64,000 nucleotides of DNA from Dromiciops gliroides (taxonomy: Eukaryota; Chordata; Mammalia; Microbiotheria; Microbiotheriidae), in contig NC_057864.1 in assembly GCF_019393635.1 (NCBI RefSeq), positions 468,518,617 through 468,582,616 on the forward strand, in the 5' to 3' direction. A program made the translations under genes and the position numbers. Numbering within the stretch: the first letter of the stretch is position 1; each line of letters opens with the position of its first letter. Of the stretch, positions 44,697 to 55,515 are shown piece after piece. Under the pieces are notes generated by a model, which had not been told where the DNA came from, did not search any database, and was given only the letters and a program-made list of their open reading frames with translations.

Positions 44697-44936
44697 AATT
44701 CTGTAGCTAGGTAGGGCAGTAGATAGAGATCTTGGAGTCAGGAATACCTGAGTTCAAATCTGGCCTCAGATGCTTTCTCGTTGTTTGACCCTGGGCAAGT
44801 CACTTCACCTTGTTTGCCTCAGTTTCCTCATCTGTAAAATGAGCTGGCAAACCACTCCAGTATCTTTGCCAAGAAAACCCCAAATGGGGTCACAGAGAGT
44901 CAGATATGACTGAAACGACTGAGCAACAGCAAAGCT
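44697..44936 (+). repeat. Long CORE-SINE (MAR1-like)
   Basis: Sense, with a diverged head (TCTGTAGCTAGGTAGGGCAG), CORE body, and the tail TTTGCCAAGAAAACCCCAAA followed by GACTGAAACGACTGAGCAAC. Same subfamily as the copy at 40.06 kb. Confidence 0.8.
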
Positions 44937-45534
44937 AGGGACAATTAGATGAGCAGGGAAAGTCTGACTAAAGAGTTTTAAAGGTTGAAATCAAGCCTTT
45001 GAACATGTAAGCGGAATTGTGGTAAAGTAGATAAGAAGCTGGCTTCAAACCCACCTTAGACATTTTTTAGCTGTGTAGATCTATGATCCTCTTATTCCCC
45101 ATGACATCATTTCCTTAGAAATGTTGTCAAAACCTTCATCTCAGCCTCCCCTACCAGGGTAACTATCAAATCATTGGTTGTCTAATCAGAGCATGAGGAT
45201 GGCTATGGGGAAGATAAAGAGACCAAGGAAATGGAGAGAGGAGGGAAGGGAAAACAGAGCCCTTTTATGAATAGATGTAGAGCTCATAGCGTATTCCCTA
45301 AATTTGGCACTCAGGACTGGCAGCCTCCTATCGCTAGTTAACATTGTACATGTGTGTGTCTTGTCTCCCCAGTTCAAATCCTGCCTTAAATGATTCCTAG
45401 CTGGTTGACTTGGGGAAATCATTCCCCCTCTGTGGGCTTCAATTTCCTCTTCTATTAAAAAAACATGGAGACAACTAGATATTGACCGAGCTGCCTGCCT
45501 TCCAATTCTAACTTTCAGTCACATGATTTAATCA
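44937..45534. other. Unassigned intron segment
   Basis: Two weak MIR-like remnants are present, at about 45010-45090 and 45370-45460. Nothing else is recognised. Confidence 0.3.
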
Positions 45535-46989
45535 ATACACTTTTATGAAGTACCTATTATGTGCACTATGGTAAGCACTGGGGATACAAAAAGAGGCAAA
45601 AGACAGTCCCTGCCCTCAAGGAGCTTACAATCTAATGGGAAATCCGGCCTCAGACACTTAACACTTACTAGCTGTGTGACCCTGGGCAAGTCACTTAACC
45701 CCAATCGCCTCACCAAAAAAACAAATCTAATGGGAGAGACAACATGCAAACAAATATATACAGAGCAAGCTAGATGCAGGATAAATTAAATGAGGGAAGA
45801 TGCTGGAATTAATAGGGATTGGGAAAGGCTTCCTGGAGGAGGTTAAGTTTAAATTGGGACTTAAGGAAGCCAGGGAGATCAGTAGTCAGAGTGGAGGGAG
45901 AGCATTCCAGTTATGGTGGGCAGACAGAGAAAATGCCCAGAGCCAACAGATGGGGTGTCTAGTCATGGAACAACTAGGAGGCCAGTGTCACTGATCAAAG
46001 AGTTATGTGAGGGGGAGAAGTAAGGTGTAAGAAGACCAGAAAAGTGCCAAATGCAGTATTTTGTTATTTCATACTGGGGCAATAGGGAGCCACTGGAGTT
46101 TACAGAGTAAGGGGGGGTAACATAGTCAGACCTGAACTTTAGGAAAATCATTGTAGTGACCAAATGGAGAAGGAACTGGAGTAGGGAAGAGACCTGAGAC
46201 AAGGCTATTGCACTGGTACAGACATGAGGTGATGACCATCTGCACCAGAGCGGCGGCAATGTCAGAGGAGAGAAGGGGACATATTTGAAAGATGTTGCAA
46301 AGGTGAAATCAACAGGTCTTGGCAATAACTCGGGTATGGGAGCTGAGAGATAGTGAGGAATCCAGGATGATGCCTAGGTTGGGAGCCTGAGGAACTGGGA
46401 CGATGGTTGTCCTGTACAGTAATAGGGAAGATAAGAGGGGGAAAATAATGAGTTCTCTTTTGGCTATATTGAGTTTAAGGTGTCTACTGAACATCTAGTT
46501 CGAGGTGTCTGAAAGGCAGTTGGAGATCCGAGATTGGAAGTCTGCAGAGAGTTTGGGGGCAGGAAAGGTAGATTGAGTGTCATTAGCATCGAGGTGGTCA
46601 TTAAATCCATGGGAGCTCATGAGATCATCAAGTGAAGTAGTACAGAGAGGAGGGCTCAGGGCAGAGCCCCGGGGGACACCTATGGTTAGAGGGTGAGAAC
46701 TGGGAGAGGATCCAGCAAAGGAAGCAGAGAAGAAGTCAGAGAGGTAGAAGAACAGAGAGACAGCGAGGGGGGAGGGTGGTCCCTGAAAACCTAGGGAGAA
46801 TAGAGGATCAAGGAGGAGACAGTGACCAACACTGTCAAAGGCTGCTGAAAAGTCAAGGGGAATGAGGACAGAGAAAAGGCCATTGGCTATGGCAACTAAC
46901 AGATCATTAGTAACTCTGGAGAGAGTCGTTTCAGTGGAATAAGGTTGGAAAGTGGATTGTAAAGGATTAAGAAGAGAGTGGGAGGGGAG
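45535..46989 (-). repeat. Degraded L2 (CR1-clade) LINE with reverse transcriptase remnants
   Basis: Read on the - strand, pieces of a non-LTR reverse transcriptase can be followed in order. They are an SAAFDTV-type palm motif near 46840, a GVPRGSALSP motif near 46675, a DDTQ-like DANDTQ near 46590, the HLKLNIAKRELIIFP block near 46470 and NLGIILDSSLSLS near 46350. The 3' untranslated region then runs down to the low end (GAGGGCAGGGACTGTCTTTT in antisense). Stops and frameshifts break it, so it is non-functional. It is the longest LINE coding relic in the window. A truncated SINE (about 45643-45724) is inserted near its 3' end. Confidence 0.85.
45643..45724 (+). repeat. 5'-truncated SINE in the L2 3' end
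   Basis: Only the 3' half (CCGGCCTCAGACACTTAACA onward) is present, flanked by AATCTAATGGGA on both sides, so it inserted as a truncated copy. Confidence 0.85.
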
Positions 46990-47136
46990 TAGCTAGGTGT
47001 CCCAGTGGATAAAGCACCAGCCCTGGATTCAGGAGGACCTGAGTTCAAATCCAGCCTCAGACACTTGCCACTTAACTAGCTGTGTGACCCTGGGCAAGTC
47101 ACTTAACCCTCAGTGCCCTGCAAAAACAAAAACCGA
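46990..47136 (+). repeat. tRNA-derived marsupial SINE, full length
   Basis: Sense copy flanked by a perfect 19-bp duplication GAAGAGAGTGGGAGGGGAG at 46971-46989 and 47137-47155, the longest in the window. Confidence 0.96.
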
Positions 47137-47155
47137 GAAGAGAGTGGGAGGGGAG

Positions 47156-48440
47156 AAAGTGAAGGCACCTATCCTAGATGGAGTTTAGCCACAAAGGAGA
47201 GATCTGGGCTGGCTGTGAGCTTTCCGGCACTCCCAGAAGTCTGTTCTCCATTCCTTCTCCGCTTCTCTTTTCAATAATCCCACAAGCCCATTCTTTGGTA
47301 GCCCCAGGGGCAAGGTTCTTGGCCTTTGGGAAGCATATCCTTCCCCTTTGCAGGGCAAAAAACTAAACAGATAGTTATGTACCGCATCAGGAATGTGAGG
47401 ATCCCCTCCGTCAGATCTATAACTTCTGGCAAGGGTCACAGCTCGCCAGAGCTCGAGTGATCACTGACCCAAGATAAACCATCGACAAGAACCCACAGAT
47501 GTTGGTCTAGCATGTCAGGATCCTTTAGAAAAGGTTCAACAGAGATGGAGCTAGAACTCCTGGGCGTCTGCACTACCCTACTGGGTGGGTGGCCCTGAGC
47601 AAGTCATTTAACTCTTTCTTTACCTGTAAAATGTAAATCATCATTGTCTCCACCAAGAAATTACATTGTATGTACTTTGCAAGTGTTCGCACATGTTAAT
47701 TTTCTTTGATAAAATGTAAGCTGTTCAAGGGCAGGGACTGTCTTTTGCCTTTCTTTGTATTCTTGATGCTTAACACAGTGCCTGGTAGGTACACAGTAGG
47801 TGGTTAATAAATGCTGGTTGACTGATTCATTAATGTCAAACTCCCTCTCCTCCTAACTAAACTATGAGTTCTCTAGAAGGCAAGAACTGTCTTTTGCCTC
47901 TCTGTGTCCCCAGCCACCAGGTGCTTGGCAGTTAATAAATGTTTTTCCGTTCCATTCGATTTCACAATAGAATGGAAGCTCCTAATTTCTGCCTTGGGCG
48001 CATAGGGACTTAATCCCTGTTTGCTGATAGATTGGTTTGACTGTCTCCTAAATCAGCTGCAGGCAATCTTCCTTCTTATTTTCACAGGGGCCTGAGAGGT
48101 AGGCATGCTGGGCTGGGTGTGATTCTCCCCAGTTTTACAGAAAACAAGACTCGGAGGTGCAGGGGCTTTCTGACTCAGACCTTGCCTTTTTAAGTTTCTG
48201 CTTCTCTGCGTCCTGGATGCCCCTAGCTTATCTAGAAGAATCAAGATACACAGAGAAACGCCCAGTGTCCAAGCTGATTCATTGTTTTATGGGGGTGGGG
48301 CAGGGAGGGCAGGCAGTAAAATAATCATTTGTAGGCAGCCTCATTCTTGCTTGCTGACTGGCAGGGGGACCTCAAGTCCACTATCTCTTGTGAGCTAGCT
48401 GGGAGTCAAGGACCCCAAACCTCTTTTAAAAGGATGAAGA
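47156..48440. repeat. Single-copy DNA followed by two L2 tails
   Basis: 47160-47560 is unassigned. 47570-47700 is a MIR-like piece. L2-type 3' tails lie at about 47705-47825 (AAATGTAAGCTGTTCAAGGG) and 47860-47970. 47975-48440 is unassigned. Confidence 0.45.
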
Positions 48441-48592
48441 GGGGCAGCTAGGTGGCTCAGTGGATAAAGCACTGGCCTTGGACTCAGGAGGACCCGAGTT
48501 CAAATCCAGCCTCAGACACTTGACACTTACTGGCTGTGTGACCCTGGGCAAGTCACTTAACCTTCATTGCCCTGCAAAAAAAAAAAAAAAAG
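48441..48592 (+). repeat. tRNA-derived marsupial SINE, full length
   Basis: Sense copy with a 17-A tail. Flanks GATGAAGAG / GGAAGAGTAG may be a diverged duplication. Confidence 0.92.
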
Positions 48593-50235
48593 GAAGAGTA
48601 GTGAGGACACGAAGAGTTCTTTCAGGCTTTTGTCATTTAAAAATTTTTAATTTTTAAAATAAATGAGCACTTGTTTTCTATTTCTCCCACTCACTCACTA
48701 CTACAGGAAAAATAATCCTCTTAACAAACATACATAGTCAAAGCAAAACAAATTCCTGCATTGACCATATCCAAAAAATGTCTGCCTCATTCTGCACCCC
48801 AAGTCCTTTACTTTCTGGCAAGAGGTGGATAGGGTGCTTCAGCATCAGCTGTCTACAACTGTGGTTGGTCCCTTCATGCTCTTGTATTCAGATTCCCTCT
48901 GTCTCCTGATGTAGGGGCTCGCTGTGCTCAAGCCACATGAGCCTTGCAGACTCAGAGTCATAGCTTTTGGGGACAGTGGGGGGGGTGGTTAATCTCTTCC
49001 TAGTGGGATTCTGAGCCCACCCTGGGAGAAAGACAGTGGCTTGATTACTTTAGATGAGATGTGGGAGGCAGGGCTTGAGAGAGCAGAGTAGGGGCTCCCA
49101 GGGAGGGGCCACTGCTCATTGCAGACACCTGACTCTTCCTTCTTTCTCATGATGTAAGCAGAGAGGCTCATTCCCCCTTCTCCCCCCCCCCCATTATTTC
49201 TGTACTGATTCCTCAAGTTAATGAGCTGCTTTGAGTAAAGAAAGAGGACTGAGTACACAGGTGAGGGGATTGGGGAGTGATTGCTTCCTGGATCTGACTT
49301 TTTAGTATTGGAACCAGGGGGAGAGCTTGGTGGGAACTCAGGGGTCAGAGTCTCCCAGCACGACAACCTTTGGGGAGAGATAATGGGGTGTGTGTGTGTG
49401 TGTGTGTGTATACACACACGTATGCATGCAAGCTTATGCATTATTCACATATATGCTCCTCTTCCTTTCCATTCTTCTATGGGCTTGGGTACTTGGCACC
49501 CTCGGGGGTCTGGGGAAGGTCATTGCTTTCTGCTCTGTGTGTCTGTAAAGAAATAATGATATATTCACAGTCGGTCTCAAGCCCTAGTTTCCTCCTCCAT
49601 GAAACAGAGCTGTCTCCTTCACAGGGTGCTAGGGTACAAAGCTCTGTAAATCCCCAAGGGTTATAGAGAGGTGAGTCCTAAGCAAGGTGGCTGGGTCGGG
49701 GAGGAATCTGCCAGTCATCTTGTAAGAATTTCACTTCTTCCCTGAAACCCGCTGCCCTGATTGTCCAGAGATCCGACTTCTTCCTAAGAATGGTTGGCTT
49801 GGCATTCCAGAAGGAGGCGGCTAGTGGAGAGGGTGCAGGGATAGGGGGGTCAGTTGGCCCAGAGATGCGAGTTAAATAAGGGACTGAGCCTAGTAAGAAA
49901 GGGAGGCTTGGTGAGTAAGTGACCTTACCGTAGAGAGCAAAGCCAGCCGTACTGAATAAGACATGCCATGGATGTTGTTGGAGGTATGGGAGGAAGAAAT
50001 GGAAGCAAATTACCTGGGCAGGTGGGAACTTGCCCCAGGATCAAGCTGCTTCAGAACATAAAAAGGACAGGCAGTCACTCAGTCACCTAGCAGCAGATGG
50101 AGTTTTAAAAATATCTATTTTATTGATGTTTTTATATAATGGTACAATCACTTCACAGTACAGCTCTCTACTCTCAGGGGACTTCCCATCATAGCAAACA
50201 AAAACAATTAAGCCAAATTATAGTGACTTCTGACA
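48593..50235. repeat. L1-type fragment, TG array and single-copy DNA
   Basis: An antisense L1-type 3' end lies at about 48635-48850. 48850-49380 is unassigned apart from a C-run near 49182. A TG repeat followed by ACACAC (49387-49420) can fold back on itself. 49440-50095 is unassigned. An antisense L1-type fragment lies at about 50100-50235. Confidence 0.4.
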
Positions 50236-50720
50236 GTGTATGCAGCATTCCACACCTATAGGCCCCCACCTCTCTATCCAGAGGCATACAGTATATTTCA
50301 TTATGTCACCCTGCACTTGGCTGCCAAGGTGGTTTTCCTAAAGGTTAGGCCTGATCATGTCACCCCTTCTTCATTGAGCTCCACTGGCTCCCAAATAAGC
50401 TCTCCACAACCTTCCCCCTTCCTTCCTACCTTTTGAGGCTTCTTACACCTTACTCCCCTCCACATTTTACTCTGACCCAGCTCACTGGACTCTGTGCTGT
50501 TCTGTCCACTCATCTTCCACCTCCATGCCTTTGCACTGGCCACCATCTCCAATGCCCAGAATGCTCCCCACCTCCCTCATCTCCAACTATTAGTGTCCTG
50601 GCTTCTTCTAAGACAGCCCCAAGCCCGCCTCCTCTAAGAGGCACCAGCTGCTATTGTCTTGCCTCTGAGATGACCTGCCATCTACTATCTATCTCTTATC
50701 TACCTAGTTATTTACACATT
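50236..50720 (+). repeat. L2-type LINE 3' coding remnant
   Basis: The text GGCTGCCAAGGTGGTTTTCC, CTGATCATGTCACCCCTTCT and GAGCTCCACTGGCTCCCAAA is the standard L2 sequence just before its stop. A short in-frame stretch still reads LAAKVVFLKVRPDHVTP. Confidence 0.75.
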
Positions 50721-51427
50721 GTCTCATAGTCGGTGCAGTGGATAGAGAGCCAGGCTTGGAGTCAGGAAGAAGAGTATTTGCCCCAGTTTCATTATCTGCA
50801 AAACGGGTCTAATAATAGCATTTGCCTTAAAAGCTTGTGAAGATCAAGTGAGTTACCACCATAAAGTGCTATGCTTTAAGTAGGTCTGGGGAGATCCCGC
50901 CAATTGTTCATTTGCTTTATTTGAATTCGCCCTGCATGTTTCCATTGGGCTGGAACCAATGACTATTTTATATAAATTCAAATCGCATACATGGCACCAC
51001 TTCAGGGGATTCCTTATTCACACTAATTGCTATTATTTAGTGGAATGTGCTGGGACCTTTTTTTTTTTTTTTTTTTGCCTTTCTCCACCCCCACAGGACT
51101 CAGCCCAGTGCATGGCCCATAGCAGGTTCTGAATAAATGCCTGTTGGCTGACTGATCTGGGACAAAGATGGAGCCATTGCATGGGATGAGGTCTGACACC
51201 TTTCTGTGTTGTATTCATTCACAAGACTGTTATTATCCATACTGTTCTCCTGGTTCTGCCCACTCCACTGCATCAGTCCACGGAAGTCTCTGGTTTCCCT
51301 GAATTCCTTATATTCATTTATATCTTATGGCATAAGAATATGCCATTACGCTACATGCTTCAATTTGTTTAGTACAGCCCAGCTGAAGGAGCCCCACCCC
51401 GTTTCTAGTTTTAAAAATGGGACTTCT
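50721..51427. repeat. MIR fragment, L2 tail and L1-type fragment
   Basis: A sense MIR-like piece is at 50735-50880. A poly(T) at 51060-51076 is followed by an L2-like tail (GCAGGTTCTGAATAAATGCC). An antisense L1-type fragment (TTCTCCTGGTTCTGCCCACT) lies at about 51205-51427 and continues beyond the next SINE. Confidence 0.5.
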
Positions 51428-51597
51428 GGGCAGCTAGGTGGCGCAGTGGATAAAGCACCAGCCCTGGATTCAGAAGGACCTGAGTTCAGATCCAGCCTCA
51501 GACACTTGACACTTAACTAGCTGTGTGACCCTGGGCAAGTCACTTAATCCTCACTGCCCCGAAAAACAAATAAACAAAAGAATGTAAAAAAAATTAA
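51428..51597 (+). repeat. tRNA-derived marsupial SINE in L1-type sequence
   Basis: Sense, full length. The flanks AAAATGGGACTTCT and AAAATGTGATTTCT look like a diverged duplication. Confidence 0.9.
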
Positions 51598-52496
51598 AAT
51601 GTGATTTCTAGGTTGTTTTAGATATGGTCGTTATTAGTCTGCATTCCTTTTTGGAAAAACTGTATAACAGCTGACATTCATATTGCACTTTAAGGTGTGT
51701 AAAACACTCGGTCTTTATAATAACTCCGAGGGAGGCATCGTTATTAACCCCATTTTACAGATGACGAAGCTGATAGTTTCAAACAGCTAGTAAGTATCAG
51801 AGCTTATCTCTTTATCTCTCTGAGTTGGCTCTCTCATCTTTGGCCGTACATTTGATGGGTATGGAATGGGGAATGCCCTCTGCCATCAGTCTTAGCTGCC
51901 CAAATAACCCTCCCAAAACACCAGTCCAACTAAGCGTCTCACTTGCTCAAGAGCCTTCAGGGGCTCCCAGCTGTCCCCTTCTCATCTCCTGGGTCCTCCA
52001 TTTTGGGGAGGGGCCCTAGCCAGCCTCCGTTTTGTCTTCTGGATTTCAGAGCCATGTTGGCACCTTCATCTCCAGCTTTTCGGCTCCCTTTCCTTGCTGT
52101 TAGAACGGGAGCTCCCCAAGACCAAGGACAGCCTTTGTTGTTGTTGTTTGTATTTGTATACTCCGGTCTTTGTGAGCGCTCTTCCTTCCCTCCCAAGTTT
52201 TCAGTTTTAGTTCACATTATCTCCCTTCACAAAATTTGCCTTTTTAGCCAAATCAGCCCGTTTTCTGTTTCTGAACTTGGCTTCTCTATCTTGTGTCTGA
52301 GCATTTGCATCAGTTCCTTCCCCGATCCTTGGAACATGCTCTCTCCTCGACTACAGCTCTCAGGATCCCCCAGAACACGGGGGATGGGGAGCTAGCCCAG
52401 TAACCTGAGTCCATGCTATGAAAAGGGTGTGTGTGTGTACCCATTCAACATTCAGTAATATGCATACACACACTCAGTGTATGCGTTTGGACACAT
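51598..52496. repeat. MIR and L2 remnants before exon 2
   Basis: An antisense MIR-like piece lies at about 51660-51800. L2-type coding and 3' remnants, sense, lie at about 51850-52390 (CTCACTTGCTCAAGAGCCTT). A short GT run is at 52425-52440. Confidence 0.5.
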
Positions 52497-52725
52497 GTTC
52501 ATTTTCAGTCATGTTTGACTCTTTATGACCCCACTGGGGGTTTTCTTGGCAAAGATACTGGAATGGTTTGCCATTTCCTCCCCAGCTCGTTTTACAGATG
52601 AGGGAACTGAGGAAAACAAGGTTCAGTGACTTGCCCAGTCACACAGCCAGTAAGTGTCTAAGGCTAGATTTGAACCCAGGTTTTCCTGATTCCAGACCCA
52701 GTGTTCTATCTCCTAGACCCCCAGG
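52497..52725 (-). repeat. Long CORE-SINE (MAR1-like) close to the exon 2 acceptor
   Basis: Antisense tail CATGTTTGACTCTTTATGAC, GGGGGTTTTCTTGGCAAAGA, then the core GTGACTTGCCCAGTCACACA. It ends only about 105 bases before the splice acceptor. Confidence 0.8.
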
Positions 52726-52831
52726 AGGGGCAGCAAAGATACCCCCCCTCCCCCAAGGAGGTGTGACGGATGGTGTGTTGATCATTAGAAATCAACTGTA
52801 ATGGATTTTTTTTTTTTTTTTTGGTCAACAG

Positions 52832-53492
52832 GTACAAGAGTTTAGTTACTGGGACCCGGGCGAGAGGGGTCATTGCTGTACTCTGGATTCTTGCTTTTGG
52901 CATCGGCCTGACTCCTCTCATGGGCTGGAACGGCAGGGCCAATGCCACCAGGGACTGCACCGACGGGCCCACGAACCTGAGCTGCTGCCCCGTGAAATGT
53001 CTCTTTGAGAACGTGGTCACTATGACCTACATGGTCTACTTCAACTTCTTTGGCTGCGTCCTGCCCCCACTCCTCATCATGCTGATCATTTACGTCAAGA
53101 TCTTCCTGGTGGCCTGCCGCCAGCTGCGGCGGATGGAGCTGATGGACCACTCGCGGACCACATTGCAACGGGAGATCCACGCGGCCAAGTCCCTGGCGAT
53201 GATCGTGGGCATCTTCGCTCTGTGCTGGCTGCCCGTGCATGCCACCAACTGTATTACCCTCTTCAACCCTTACTTTGCCTCGACCAAGCCCAAGGAGCTC
53301 ATGTACACGGTCATCCTCTTGTCCCATGCCAACTCCGTCGTCAATCCCATCATCTACGCCTACCGGATCAGGGACTTTCGCTGCACGTTCCGCAAGATCA
53401 TCTCAAGGTACATCCTCTGTCAGACAGATGACCTCCCCAAGAGTAACAACGGACAGTCGGGGACGGTGCAGACCCTCGATGCAGACGTGTGA
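52832..53492 (+). CDS. ADORA2B: ADORA2B coding exon 2: adenosine A2B receptor, residues 112-331
   Basis: The exon starts after a 17-T tract and ggtcaacag, supplying the last base of Arg112. It then reads [18 protein letters not shown], nearly identical to human A2B. It encodes TM4 to helix 8. Extracellular loop 2 has C154, C163, C164 and C168 (C168 should pair with C78), sequons at N149 and N160, and the ligand-contact pair F170/E171. TM6 has CWLP with W244 and the adenosine-binding N251. TM7 has S276/H277 and NPIIY at 283-287. C308 could be palmitoylated. The receptor is 331 residues against 332 in human. Loop 2 is three residues shorter, while the tail is slightly longer and divergent. The TGA is at 53490-53492. 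The C-terminal tail is short, as in A2B and unlike the long tail of A2A. Confidence 0.98.
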
Positions 53493-54375
53493 GTCCCGCT
53501 GCCAAGGCCGTGGGACACGTGACCCCCGACAGGCCCTGCGCTGAGCGCCCTGGCTGAGTCTCACTGGTGACGCGCATGTCCCGGCTGCCCGTCGTGAGCC
53601 CGTCTGGTCTGACTCTCCATCTAAGTAAACAGATGATTGTCTCCAAGGGCCGACAAATGGAAACGTACCTTTGTGGTATCTGGTGTGGACCGGATGAGGC
53701 CGGGGACTCTGAAGGAGGCTGAGAGACTATTGGCCAAGGACGCCATTTTTCTCAACAGGCTCCTTGCCATCCGCCCCATCGTTTTTGATGTGCTGACTAT
53801 TATTCTCTAATAGGAAAGGATTTCAGCCACTACTACTGTGAACTCCCCAACTCAGCAGTAAACGATGGGGAAACACAAGACTTTGGCTCTTCTGCCAGAC
53901 GGGAAACCCCGCACCCCCAGAAGTAGCCAGAAGAACACTACGCACAGGCATGGGTGGAGAGGAGGACCTGGGGATGGATGGGCTCGGGAGGAAAATCTTG
54001 TTCAAGCTTGTATTTAGTAACATTGTGCTTGTCATACTGGAGATAGCGGCTTTTTCTCCCCTCTCTTAGAGAGAAGGGCCGTCCAGGGGGCCCAAGAACA
54101 ACAGAGGAGACGGAGGCCATCTCCCCTTCTGGGGGTGGGTGGGTGGGTTTGCCTGCTTAACTTTGGCAGGGAAGAGAAAGCTGTGGCAGCTGCTCTTTGC
54201 TTCTGGTCCGGCCCACCCCAGCAGAATTGAGCAAACCAAAAAGACGGGCAAAGAAATGGCTGAGCTCAAACTGTGAGATTTAACTTCATTTCCAGTATGT
54301 GTCCAGATGTAGTATTAGCTCAAAGCTAAAGGTAATTTAAATGAATTAAAAATAAAGCCTTTTTTTTGGATAAGA
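53493..54375 (+). other. ADORA2B: ADORA2B 3' untranslated region
   Basis: Non-repetitive sequence follows the stop codon up to the first good poly(A) signal at 54351, an inferred 3' UTR of about 880 bases. No SINE or MIR text lies in it, in contrast to both sides of the gene, which supports its being transcribed and constrained. The exact cleavage site is inferred. Confidence 0.6.
54351..54356 (+). terminator. ADORA2B: ADORA2B poly(A) signal
   Basis: AATAAA within ATTAAAAATAAAGCC is followed after a few bases by an 8-T run, the usual U-rich downstream element. It is the only canonical hexamer I saw between the stop codon and this point. Confidence 0.6.
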
Positions 54376-55120
54376 ATTTGAATGTAGCAAACCACATCTA
54401 AAATGGTCTCGGGCTCTCTCACTTTCCTGGGGATTAAACTAGTGGGACCTTGTCCAACACCTTGACAAACCTCAGGACCAGGTCTGAAACTGTCCATTTG
54501 TCAAAGTGGAAAAGCAGACACACTCAGTGGCTTTCACACAACTTCACATACAGTCGCTCTGCAGGTGGGAGCCCTGGCTGGGTCTTTCCCTGCCCCAGGC
54601 TAGCTCCTCTTGGGCCTCTGCTCAGGATGGCCTGAGCCATCCATGCCCACAAGGGGCATTTCCCCACCCAATCTCTTTCTATTGAAATCCCTTCTTCTTT
54701 GGAATCCTTGCTGAGATGCCACCTTTACTGTGACACTAGGAACCTCCCTTAGCTGAGGGAGATTCAGTCCTCCTTGGATTTCTCACAGCACCTCACCTGA
54801 GCCTCATCCCACTGTCCCCTTGCTTGGGGAGCAGTGGAGGGAGCACCCAGAAGGGATCTGATCTGTGGTTTCCATGGGGTAAGGCGCTCCCCAGGTTTCA
54901 GGAAACCCCCTCAATCACTGAAGAGCTCTTCTGGAGCCCAGGGTCACACATCCAGGATGTGGCAGAGAACTTAGGGCTTTTCTGAGCCCGAGGCCAGCTC
55001 TCCATCCACTACTGCCTTCCAGGGTTACTTGGGTCCAAAACAAGAGTTTTTTAACATCCAGTATCAAACAGAAAACCAATCCCAGCTTCAGGCCAGTGCT
55101 CCAGCCACTGCACAATGCCC
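54376..55120. repeat. Intergenic spacer between the convergent genes: L2 fragment
   Basis: An L2-like remnant, sense, lies at about 54655-54800 (ATTGAAATCCCTTCTTCTTT). Antisense MIR-like text lies at about 54930-55020. The rest is unassigned. Confidence 0.4.
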
Positions 55121-55349
55121 CACTTACTAGCTTGTGACCCTGGACAAGTCACTTAACCCTGATTGCCTCAAACATCTGGAGCCATCTCCAGTCGTCCTGA
55201 TGTCTGTCTTGCCACTGGACCCAGATGGCTCTGGAGGAGAGGGTGAGGTTGGTAACCTTGCACAGCCCTCCCTCACTTCAATCCAACTCAGTGCAAGTCA
55301 TGACATCACCTCCCCATGTTATGGTCCTCTTCAAGAATGAAGGACAAAC
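55121..55349 (+). repeat. Older composite SINE with RTE-type tail, second copy
   Basis: Matches the 3' three-quarters of the element at 23806-24085 (CCCAGATGGCTCTGGAGGAG, CTTCAAGAATGAAGGACAAA). It is followed immediately by a younger SINE. Confidence 0.75.
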
Positions 55350-55498
55350 GGGGCAGCTAGGTGGTGCAGTGGATAGAGCACTGGCCCTGGATTCAGGAGG
55401 ACCCGAGTTCAAATCTGACCTCAGATACTCACTAGCTGTGTGACCCTGGGCAAGTCTCTTAACCCCAATTGCCTTACCAAAAAAAAAAAAAAAATCCT
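55350..55498 (+). repeat. tRNA-derived marsupial SINE at the end of the composite element
   Basis: Sense copy flanked by AAGAATGAAGGACAAAC at 55333-55349 and 55499-55515, the same target as used at 24.07 kb. Confidence 0.95.
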
Positions 55499-55515
55499 AA
55501 GAATGAAGGACAAAC

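Larger units (their letters stand above)
6580..52831 (+). other. ADORA2B: ADORA2B intron 1 (about 46.3 kb)
   Basis: The intron is bounded by a consensus donor gtgagg (6580) and an acceptor with a 17-T tract followed by ggtcaacag (ending 52831). The human gene also has one coding intron at the same place, between the third transmembrane/DRY region and the second intracellular loop. Length is swollen by SINE, MIR, L2, L1 and microsatellite insertions. No other gene or exon was recognised in it. Individual contents are listed separately. Confidence 0.93.

Noticed and set aside
6245-53492. Calling the receptor ADORA2A
   Set aside because: The start [10 protein letters not shown], the loop after DRY ([18 protein letters not shown]), [17 protein letters not shown] and the short C-terminal tail match human A2B. 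A2A reads YNGLVTGTRAKG and has a tail of more than 100 residues.
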